This document shows positions 1 to 5,167 of a stretch of 13,701 nt of DNA, in pieces. Source of the stretch: an uncultured Methanobrevibacter sp. (lineage in GTDB: Archaea > Methanobacteriota > Methanobacteria > Methanobacteriales > Methanobacteriaceae). The stretch covers positions 1-13,701 of the forward strand of contig ONIK01000043.1 in the NCBI GenBank assembly GCA_900317865.1. The letters are read 5' to 3'. Each line of letters begins with the position of its first letter. Positions within the stretch are counted from its first letter, which is position 1. The notes beneath the pieces were generated by a model. It was not told the DNA's origin and searched no databases. It worked only from the letters and a program-made list of their open reading frames with translations. A program made the position numbers and the translations under genes.

Positions 1-1
1 T

Positions 2-481
2 GTTAAATACTACAGAAATGCATCACAGTACACTGTTAAAGTTTTAGGTGATGACGGTAAAGCTGTCGGAGCAGGTGAAAGTGTAACATTCAACATCAAC
101 GGTGTATTCTACACTCGCCAGACCGATGCAAACGGTATTGCTAAAATCAACATTAACTTGCAGCCTGGTGATTATGTCATTACTTCCGAATATAAAGGTT
201 GTGTTGTATCAAATAACATCAAAGTATTGCCTATATTGAACGCTACTGATATTAATATGAAATATCGTGACGGAACTCAATTCAAGGCAACATTGGTTGA
301 CGGTCAGGGTAAACCTTATGCTGGTCAATCTGTAACATTCAACATTAACGGTGTGTTCTACAACAGGCAAACTGACAGTTCAGGTACGGCAAGATTAAAC
401 ATTAACTTAATGCCTGGCGAATACATTATAACTTCAAGTTATAACGGTTCAAGCATTGCAAACACTATAAAAATCAGTGCA
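2..481 (+). repeat. Tandem 249-bp (83-residue) protein-coding repeat, about 1.9 copies
   Basis: The block starting with GESVTFNINGV (from base 74) recurs as GQSVTFNINGV (from base 323), exactly 249 bases later. Over 42 aligned residues I count 30 identities. DNA identity is also high over the NINGVFY core. The rest of the unit is more diverged, so the copies are not recent exact duplicates. More copies probably lie to the left of the window. Confidence 0.85.
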
Positions 482-484
482 TAA
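2..484 (+). CDS. Adhesin-like surface protein, C-terminal fragment (5' end outside window)
   Basis: The reading frame is open from base 2 to the TAA at 482-484, so this is only the last 160 residues of a longer protein. It holds nearly two copies of an Ig-like (Big_1-like) beta-sandwich repeat of 83 residues. The most conserved block contains SVTFNINGVFY, RQTD and a PG(D/E)Y turn, and is followed by a Y-x-G-x-x-x-x-N strand. This is typical of the large adhesin-like proteins of Methanobrevibacter and Methanosphaera, which are exported and thought to mediate attachment to other cells or surfaces; that role is inferred. No C-terminal membrane anchor or sorting motif is visible: the protein ends right after the last repeat with KISA. 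Any anchoring or signal sequence must lie upstream of the window. An internal ATG at 158 lies inside the repeat and is not a likely start. Confidence 0.85.
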   Translation, partial: VKYYRNASQYTVKVLGDDGKAVGAGESVTFNINGVFYTRQTDANGIAKININLQPGDYVITSEYKGCVVSNNIKVLPILNATDINMKYRDGTQFKATLVDGQGKPYAGQSVTFNINGVFYNRQTDSSGTARLNINLMPGEYIITSSYNGSSIANTIKISA

Positions 485-512
485 GAGAAGTTATCAAACT
501 TCTCTTTTTTTT
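484..512 (+). terminator. Hairpin plus U-tract terminator of the adhesin-like gene
   Basis: A perfect 9-bp inverted repeat (AGAGAAGTT at 484-492, AACTTCTCT at 497-505) encloses a 4-base loop and runs straight into eight T residues (505-512). The stem begins on the last base of the stop codon. It has the form of a bacterial intrinsic terminator. In archaea the U-tract is the main known signal, so the hairpin may instead serve 3'-end stability. Confidence 0.8.
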
Positions 513-767
513 AATTTTCACAAAAACATTTCAGGACTATTTTTAGCAAGATTTCTTCATATCATTTAATCAAAATATTGACAGTTATTTTTAATGGTTA
601 TGTTAATCATATCATAAATTAAGATGCATGTATTTCATTTGCTTGATTTTATAAAATAAAAATAAATATCATCAATGTCTAATCTACCATGTACTGATTA
701 AAATTAATGATTTTTACAAATTTGTATTTGTGCCATTGCTAATTTTTTTCTTTAACTTGCATTAACT
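513..767. other. Non-coding AT-rich gap between adhesin and transporter genes
   Basis: No credible ORF, tRNA-like cloverleaf or repeat array is seen here. The only ordered element is the 12-base palindrome at 715-726. In-frame starts are followed by stops within about a dozen codons. Part of this gap probably carries upstream control for the transporter gene. Confidence 0.5.
715..726. promoter_or_regulatory. 12-base perfect palindrome, possible operator
   Basis: TACAAATTTGTA is a perfect inverted repeat about 45-70 bases upstream of the candidate TATA elements of the transporter gene. Dyads of this size are typical of dimeric helix-turn-helix regulators, but in AT-rich DNA such a palindrome can arise by chance. 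No second copy was noticed in the window. Confidence 0.25.
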
Positions 768-798
768 TTTAAATATTTTGTAAAATATATATTATATG
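768..798 (+). promoter_or_regulatory. Candidate archaeal promoter of the transporter gene
   Basis: Two TATA-like elements are present: TTTAAATATT (768-777) and an AT-alternating stretch (783-798). Initiation about 25 bases downstream would give a leader of about 90-110 bases before the ATG at 906. The region is so AT-rich that the exact box cannot be chosen by eye. Confidence 0.4.
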
Positions 799-905
799 TA
801 ACTGTAAAGTAAAAGAATAACTATTTTAGTTCACATTAATAATTAATAAATTTTATGTTTTTTTAAAATACTGAGGTTGTGATAAAAACTAATTGAGGAA
901 AATTT

Positions 906-2357
906 ATGAGTGAAGTTAACAAATGGGATTCTCCATTGTCATTTATTCTGGCAATGATTGGAGCTGCAGTTGGATTAGGTAACATTTGGCGTTTCAGTTA
1001 TGTGCTTTATTCCAATGGCGGTGGTGCATTCTTCATTCCCTATCTTGTTGCAATTTTTCTTATGGGTATTCCATTTTTAATTCTGGAATACGGAATAGGA
1101 TTTTCCTATAAGGATTCATTTCCAAATATCTTTAAAAAGATAAATCCCAAATTCGAAGTCATATCATGGATTCTGGTTCTGAGTGTATTTATGATTGCCA
1201 TTTATTATGCGGTTATTGTTGGCTGGGATTTGGTATATTTAATTTCAAGCATTAATTTTTCATGGGGAAGTGATCCTGCACTTTACTTTGCAAACTCTGT
1301 TGGAGGAAGTCCTGATTTATCACAGATAACTTCATTCATGATTCCAACGATTATTGCTGTTTTGGTAATCTGGTTTTTGGTATGGTATATTTCCCATAAG
1401 AATCTGAAGAAAGGTATTGGCAGGTTTTCAAGAATATTAATTCCTGCTCTTTTCATTATAATGGCAATAATTATTGTTTATTCAATTTCTCTTCCCGGAT
1501 CTGCCATAGGTATCAATACTCTGTTAAATCCTGACTGGAATTCTTTAACTAAAGTCGAAATTTGGCTTGCTGCATTTTCACAAATTCTATTTTCATTAAG
1601 TATGGGTCAGGCCATTTCAATGAGTTATGCAAGTTACCTGCCTGATAAGGCCAGATTAATAGATGATGTATTTGTTGTTGTTGCATGTAACTGTTTATTT
1701 GAAGTATTTACTGCATTTGGCATATTTTCAGTATTGGGATACATGTCTGCAACTGCAGGAACGCCTATAGTTCATTTAATAAGTGAAGGAACCGGTCTGG
1801 TCTTTATAGTTTTTCCAATGATTTTCAATATAATGGGTCCTGTTGGACATATATTTGCCCCTATTTTATTTATAGCAATTTTATTTGCAGGAATAACCTC
1901 TGCGATAGCAATAATTGAGCCTATGGTTAATTCAATTATGCACAAATTTGACTGGACTCGTAAAAAGGCGGTTACTGTACTGGTATGTATTGGATGCTGC
2001 TTTTCATTGATTTTTACAACGGGTGCAGGCAGTTATCTTGTTGAGATTGTAGATACATTTTTAAATAATTTTGCTTTAATGCCTCTTATAGCTATCCAGT
2101 GTATAGTTTTCACACATTGTATTGATTTGGACTCACTCATGTCCCTATTAAATGAAAATAGTAAATTTAAAGTTGATACTCCATGGACATATATCGTTAA
2201 GTATATTTTGCCCATATGTTTACTCTTTATGTGGGTATGGGGAGTATTCGATTTGATTGGCGGTACCAAGACATTTGAACTTGCGGTCTGTGTACTTTTA
2301 ACTGCTGTACTTTTAATAACCAGTGTGATTTTAACAAGGATCAAGTCCAAAAATTAA
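906..2357 (+). CDS. Sodium-dependent transporter, SNF/NSS (LeuT-like) family
   Basis: This 483-residue protein is an integral membrane protein of the neurotransmitter:sodium symporter family, which imports amino acids or related solutes using the sodium gradient. The hallmark unwound TM1 motif is at residues 19-30 (GAAVGLGNIWRF), followed by NGGGAF at 37-42. By motif alignment to LeuT, the sodium and substrate positions are kept: N26 (LeuT N27), Y101 in TM3 (Y108), S230 in TM6 (T254), N262 in TM7 (N286), and T331-S332 in TM8 (T354-S355). E266 matches LeuT E290, the acid associated with chloride-independent transport. Length and about 11-12 hydrophobic segments fit prokaryotic members. The start is supported by GAGG at 895-898; an in-frame GTG at 879 is followed by a stop. 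The substrate cannot be read from sequence. It appears to be transcribed alone. Confidence 0.93.
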   Translation: MSEVNKWDSPLSFILAMIGAAVGLGNIWRFSYVLYSNGGGAFFIPYLVAIFLMGIPFLILEYGIGFSYKDSFPNIFKKINPKFEVISWILVLSVFMIAIYYAVIVGWDLVYLISSINFSWGSDPALYFANSVGGSPDLSQITSFMIPTIIAVLVIWFLVWYISHKNLKKGIGRFSRILIPALFIIMAIIIVYSISLPGSAIGINTLLNPDWNSLTKVEIWLAAFSQILFSLSMGQAISMSYASYLPDKARLIDDVFVVVACNCLFEVFTAFGIFSVLGYMSATAGTPIVHLISEGTGLVFIVFPMIFNIMGPVGHIFAPILFIAILFAGITSAIAIIEPMVNSIMHKFDWTRKKAVTVLVCIGCCFSLIFTTGAGSYLVEIVDTFLNNFALMPLIAIQCIVFTHCIDLDSLMSLLNENSKFKVDTPWTYIVKYILPICLLFMWVWGVFDLIGGTKTFELAVCVLLTAVLLITSVILTRIKSKN

Positions 2358-2419
2358 TGAAATAACTTCATGCATTCATGAAAAATGGGATGGTGGTTTT
2401 TAAATTAACAAAAATGACA

Positions 2420-2452
2420 AAAGAAGGATATTCATTCCTATTTTTCTTTTTT
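2420..2452 (+). terminator. Probable terminator after the transporter gene
   Basis: A short stem (AGGA at 2425-2428, TCCT at 2436-2439) leads into a T-rich tract (2441-2452, T5-C-T6). A separate 6-bp hairpin (TTCATG/CATGAA, 2367-2382) lies closer to the stop codon with only a weak T run after it. The U-rich tract is the more convincing archaeal signal. Confidence 0.5.
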
Positions 2453-2484
2453 AATGTGAAAGTATGTACTTACATTTGAAAATA

Positions 2485-2492
2485 TTTATATA
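2485..2492 (+). promoter_or_regulatory. TATA box of the small secreted protein gene
   Basis: TTTATATA is preceded by an A-rich BRE-like stretch (GAAAA, 2478-2482). Initiation about 25 bases downstream would leave a leader of about 20 bases. That leader would include the ribosome-binding site AGTGAT (2525-2530), just before the ATG at 2534. Confidence 0.55.
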
Positions 2493-2533
2493 CTTCTTTT
2501 TATAAACTAAATATAAGAAATACAAGTGATATT

Positions 2534-2791
2534 ATGAATAAAAAAATTATTTTAACATTGGTTATCATATCAATTGCTTTAATTGGTATCAATTTTCTTG
2601 CAGCATCATTTCATGCTAAACATCATGATTTATGGTTTGATTCCCAAAGCCACAACCAGGATTCATGTTCATACTGCGCACATAATTCTGATGGCTTATC
2701 CTTTGATATTCAGAGTTTAAATACAATTCCTTCTAATTTCGGGTTAAATTATTGCAGCAACTCAGGATTTGGGATTGGCACAAACAGTTAA
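2534..2791 (+). CDS. Small secreted or membrane-anchored His/Cys-rich protein, unknown function
   Basis: I do not recognise this 85-residue protein. It starts with MNKK and a hydrophobic stretch (about residues 5-25) that could be a signal peptide or single membrane anchor; possible cleavage lies around LAAS (22-25). The remainder is short, polar and rich in potential metal ligands: H27, H30, H31, H40, C45, C48, H50 and C74, including a C-x-x-C-x-H cluster. The tail is Asn/Ser/Gly-rich without further membrane segments. The case that it is a real gene rests on its own TATA box, a ribosome-binding site (AGTGAT) 3 bases before the ATG, a coherent signal-like N terminus, and a downstream terminator tract. 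It has no operon partner; the transporter upstream is separated by a probable terminator. Metal binding or a disulfide outside the cell is conceivable but unproven. Confidence 0.6.
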   Translation: MNKKIILTLVIISIALIGINFLAASFHAKHHDLWFDSQSHNQDSCSYCAHNSDGLSFDIQSLNTIPSNFGLNYCSNSGFGIGTNS

Positions 2792-2843
2792 ATGTGACTG
2801 TTAAGTGCTTAATTCTTATGCTGCTTATCTCTTATTTTTTTTT
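2783..2843 (+). terminator. Stop-codon hairpin and downstream T9 tract
   Basis: AACAGT (2783-2788) and ACTGTT (2797-2802) form a 6-bp stem with the TAA stop in the loop. A run of nine T residues follows at 2835-2843. The U-tract is the likely termination signal; whether the hairpin contributes is unclear, since about 30 bases separate them. Confidence 0.45.
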
Positions 2844-2888
2844 AAATTGGAAATTTTTTACCATAGAATATGTAAAAATATCTAAAAC

Positions 2889-2897
2889 TTTAAATAC
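2889..2897 (+). promoter_or_regulatory. TATA box of the L40e gene
   Basis: TTTAAATAC is preceded by an A-rich BRE-like segment (2884-2888). It would place initiation near 2920 and leave a leader of about 80 bases before the ATG at 3003. An alternative AT-rich element lies just downstream (about 2902-2917). Confidence 0.45.
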
Positions 2898-3002
2898 TAT
2901 TAATTTAATATAATTTATTAATAGTTATGATTATTGAAATGTCTTATTTTCTTCATAACGATTAATTTGATATTATTTCATTATTATAAGGAGGAGTTAT
3001 TA

Positions 3003-3149
3003 ATGGCAAGATTTGAAGAAGCAGAAAACAGAATGTTCAATATTAAAATCTGCTTAAAATGTAACGCTCGTAACCCTGCTGGTGCAACAACTTGTAGAAA
3101 ATGTGGTTACAAAGGTTTAAGATACAAAGCTAAAGAACCAAGAGGATAA
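3003..3149 (+). CDS. rpl40e: Large-subunit ribosomal protein L40e
   Basis: This 48-residue basic zinc-ribbon protein is archaeal/eukaryotic-type L40e, a component of the 50S subunit. In eukaryotes its counterpart is made fused to ubiquitin; here it stands alone, as usual in archaea. The zinc ligands are C17, C20, C31 and C34 (CLKC and CRKC), with the conserved NPAGATTCRKCG core and a Lys/Arg-rich C terminus. The start is the ATG at 3003, directly after a very strong ribosome-binding site, GGAGGAG (2990-2996), and it gives the family-typical MARFEEAE N terminus. An in-frame ATG at 2934 would add 23 hydrophobic residues that do not belong to the family and would place the ribosome-binding site inside the gene, so it is rejected. 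It has its own promoter and terminator. Confidence 0.97.
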   Translation: MARFEEAENRMFNIKICLKCNARNPAGATTCRKCGYKGLRYKAKEPRG

Positions 3150-3169
3150 ATCTATTCTCTTTTTCTTTT
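3141..3169 (+). terminator. Hairpin plus U-rich terminator overlapping the L40e stop codon
   Basis: AGAGGATA (3141-3148) pairs with TATTCTCT (3153-3160), eight pairs with one G-T wobble and a 4-base loop. It is followed by T-rich sequence (T5-C-T4, with more T runs to about 3187). The stop codon lies within the stem and loop. The design closely resembles the terminator at 484-512. Confidence 0.7.
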
Positions 3170-3259
3170 AACTATTTTTTTATTTTTACTTAATTTATAT
3201 AATCAATTTTTAGTCAGTTCTATTTTTCATCATATTCATCTAATCAATTGAAGCATTAA

Positions 3260-3271
3260 TTTAATATATAA
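3260..3271 (+). promoter_or_regulatory. TATA box of the lipid synthase gene; leaderless start likely
   Basis: TTTAATATATAA is centred about 26 bases upstream of the ATG at 3292, which is the usual TATA-to-initiation distance in archaea. No Shine-Dalgarno-like motif lies between them. Both facts suggest that transcription starts at or within a few bases of the start codon. Confidence 0.5.
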
Positions 3272-3291
3272 TTTTAAATAAAGATATTTGC

Positions 3292-4044
3292 ATGAAAGAT
3301 GTTGAAGCATACATTAAAAATATATTGGAAAATAGAAAAATTCATTTCACGTTAATCGATCCTGATGAACAGTCACCTGAAGAAGCTTTAAATATTGCTA
3401 CTGAAGCTATAGAAGGTGGAACAGATGGTATTATGATTGGAGGGTCAACTGTTAACAATGAAGATGTTGACAACACCTGTAAAATATTGTCTGAAAACAT
3501 TGCTGTTCCCATAATCATATTTCCCGGAAATACAAGCAGTGTTAGTAAATATGCTGATGCCATATTCTTTATGAGTTATCTTAATTCCACAAATCCTTAC
3601 TGGATTATTGGAGCGCAAGCTCTTGGTGCATTGCCTGTTAAAAAATCCGGAATTGAGATATTGCCTATGGGTTATATGGTTGCTGAACCTGGCGGAACTG
3701 TCGGCTGGGTTGGGGATGCCAAACTTGTTCCTAGAAACAAGCCGAAAATACCTGCGGCATATGCGATGGCTGCCGAAGCTTTGGGAATGAGATTCTTTTA
3801 TATTGAGGCGGGATCCGGTGCTGACAAACCTATTCCTCCTGAAATGGTTGCATACACTAAAAGAGCTACTGATGATATGATTGTAGTTGTTGGCGGTGGT
3901 ATACGTGACGCTAAAGCAGCTTATACTGCAGCTAAAGCTGGCGGAGATATTATAGTTACCGGTACTGTTGTAGAAGAAACTGATGACATCAAAGCTAAAA
4001 TTCAAGAAATTACCGGAGCTATTAAAAAAGCTTCCATGGAGTAG
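3292..4044 (+). CDS. Geranylgeranylglyceryl phosphate synthase (GGGPS)
   Basis: The product joins geranylgeranyl diphosphate to sn-glycerol-1-phosphate, the first committed step of archaeal ether-lipid synthesis, at the membrane face. It is a 250-residue TIM barrel of the PcrB/GGGPS family. Visible motifs in order are HFTLIDPDE (18-26, with D23 the expected magnesium ligand), GGTDGIMIGGS (42-52), IIIFPGN (74-80), MGYMVAEPGGTVGWVGDA (126-143), YIEAGSG (170-176), VVGGGIRD (199-206) and GGDIIVTGT (217-225). The last three form the glycerol-phosphate binding site. Length and motifs fit the larger methanogen group of the family. The start ATG lacks a ribosome-binding site and sits at the right distance from a TATA box for a leaderless mRNA. 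The gene is followed by a terminator, so it is probably monocistronic. Confidence 0.96.
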   Translation: MKDVEAYIKNILENRKIHFTLIDPDEQSPEEALNIATEAIEGGTDGIMIGGSTVNNEDVDNTCKILSENIAVPIIIFPGNTSSVSKYADAIFFMSYLNSTNPYWIIGAQALGALPVKKSGIEILPMGYMVAEPGGTVGWVGDAKLVPRNKPKIPAAYAMAAEALGMRFFYIEAGSGADKPIPPEMVAYTKRATDDMIVVVGGGIRDAKAAYTAAKAGGDIIVTGTVVEETDDIKAKIQEITGAIKKASME

Positions 4045-4074
4045 TCTTCAACTGCTCTACCACTAATTTTTTTT
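4037..4074 (+). terminator. Hairpin and T8 terminator after the GGGPS gene
   Basis: TGGAGTAG (4037-4044) pairs with CTGCTCTA (4052-4059) through eight pairs, two of them G-T wobbles, around a 7-base loop. A run of eight T residues follows (4067-4074). The TAG stop codon is the 3' end of the left arm. The T run also overlaps the candidate TATA box of nurA. Confidence 0.55.
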
Positions 4075-4082
4075 ATATATAT
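4070..4082 (+). promoter_or_regulatory. Candidate TATA box of nurA, overlapping the upstream terminator
   Basis: A TTTTTATATATAT element is centred about 23-26 bases before the ATG at 4099. No Shine-Dalgarno motif is present between them. As for the preceding gene, a leaderless transcript is the simplest reading. The same T residues would end the GGGPS transcript. Confidence 0.45.
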
Positions 4083-4098
4083 TGACATACTATATATT

Positions 4099-5163
4099 AT
4101 GTTAAAGTCCTTGTATATTAAAGCACTAAATAATAGACGATATATTCAACCAGAGCCAGAAAAAAACAATGATTTCTCTTTGGAGGGCAAATGGTTTGAC
4201 AGGCCTTTTGCTAAAAGCAGAAAAGAATTTTCCATAGCTGCTGGAGATGGAAGTTTCAATATTAAAAAGTTTTTAATGTTTAATTACTGTCCTGTATCTG
4301 CTGAAGCCCTTATTTATGATGATGATTTGATAAATATTGAACAGTCAGAGATATTTGAGATGGAGCATGTTCCATTCATTAAGGAATTGATACCTAATTA
4401 CATGTCAATATTTGAGCTTAAGTGCTGTTTGAAAGCTATAAGTGAATATGATGTTGACTATTATTTATTTGACGGGTCCATTTTTGGGGATTTGCAAAAT
4501 CATTATCCCAAAGGCGCAAAGCAGCCTGCAGATTTAAAGGAAAAGATAGATGATGGTGTCCTGAAATATTTCACTGATGTAATCAGTGATTTATCAAATT
4601 TGGATTTGTCATTTCCGACAGTTAAAAGAAAGGTTTATGCCCATCCGTCAAAGGATCTTGATGAAGTTTATGATTTGTACCTCTCATCAATAGAGAAGTT
4701 ATTGGTTTTAAGGGAAGTTTTAAAGAGCAATAAAAAGATTATTTCAATCTCCAAAACCTCCTCGAGCAATGATATATTCCACAGCAATGCGCCGGATATT
4801 GGAATCCTGGACCAGTTTACCCAAAAGCAGGGAATGTCCAGAATCATTAGGAAAAAGGTTGGAGACAGCATTGCTGTTCCGTTTCCAGTATTCAACGATT
4901 TTTTTTCAAAATTATGGTTTACAATTTTTTATGTAAGGCTGGAGGAAAATAAAAACGTTTTGAAAGTGGAGCTTCCATATTATGCCGAAGATGATGAAAT
5001 AGCTGAAATCGTTGAAATAATCAAAAGGGATTCTGCTGAAGGATATCCTTATCTGCTTAACAAGGCACACAATGATGTTGTAATTACAAATAAGCATGTT
5101 GATGAACTTTTAAAAATTAGTAGAATTTATGAAACAACAAATAGAGAACAATTAAAAAGGTGA
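4099..5163 (+). CDS. nurA: DNA repair nuclease NurA
   Basis: NurA is a dimeric, manganese-dependent nuclease with 5'-3' exonuclease activity. It works bound to the HerA translocase in resecting double-strand breaks. This 354-residue protein shows the family pattern: an early acidic motif AAGDGSFN (47-54, D50), a conserved glutamate in SIFELK (103-108, E106), a second acidic strand YYLFDGSIFG (121-130, D125), SISKTS (216-221, K219), and a C-terminal NKAHNDVVIT block (321-330). The assignment is supported strongly by the adjacent herA gene and the mre11-rad50 pair beyond it. Stop and herA start are 4 bp apart, so the two are co-transcribed and probably co-translated. The start lacks a ribosome-binding site and may be leaderless. 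Family sequences are very divergent, so exact catalytic residues are an alignment-by-eye estimate. Confidence 0.9.
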   Translation: MLKSLYIKALNNRRYIQPEPEKNNDFSLEGKWFDRPFAKSRKEFSIAAGDGSFNIKKFLMFNYCPVSAEALIYDDDLINIEQSEIFEMEHVPFIKELIPNYMSIFELKCCLKAISEYDVDYYLFDGSIFGDLQNHYPKGAKQPADLKEKIDDGVLKYFTDVISDLSNLDLSFPTVKRKVYAHPSKDLDEVYDLYLSSIEKLLVLREVLKSNKKIISISKTSSSNDIFHSNAPDIGILDQFTQKQGMSRIIRKKVGDSIAVPFPVFNDFFSKLWFTIFYVRLEENKNVLKVELPYYAEDDEIAEIVEIIKRDSAEGYPYLLNKAHNDVVITNKHVDELLKISRIYETTNREQLKR

Positions 5164-5167
5164 TTAG

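Noticed and set aside
74..448. Possible CRISPR-like or mobile repeat
   Set aside because: The two copies are in-frame, protein-coding, 249 bases apart and diverged; they are tandem Ig-like domains, not direct repeats with spacers.
513..905. Non-coding RNA gene in the long gap before the transporter
   Set aside because: No GC-rich island or stable multi-stem fold stands out from the AT-rich background; only a palindrome and TATA-like elements are visible.
2666..2683. Possible cytochrome c heme-binding motif in the small secreted protein
   Set aside because: The spacing is C-x-x-C-x-H, not the required C-x-x-C-H.
2934..3002. N-terminal extension of L40e from an upstream in-frame ATG
   Set aside because: It would add a hydrophobic segment foreign to L40e and place the GGAGGAG ribosome-binding site inside the gene; the ATG at 3003 gives the normal N terminus.
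3445..4005. 186-residue antisense ORF opposite the GGGPS gene
   Set aside because: The sense strand encodes an intact, motif-complete enzyme; the antisense product is Ser/Asn/Phe-rich without recognisable domains, and no promoter or ribosome-binding site was noted for it.
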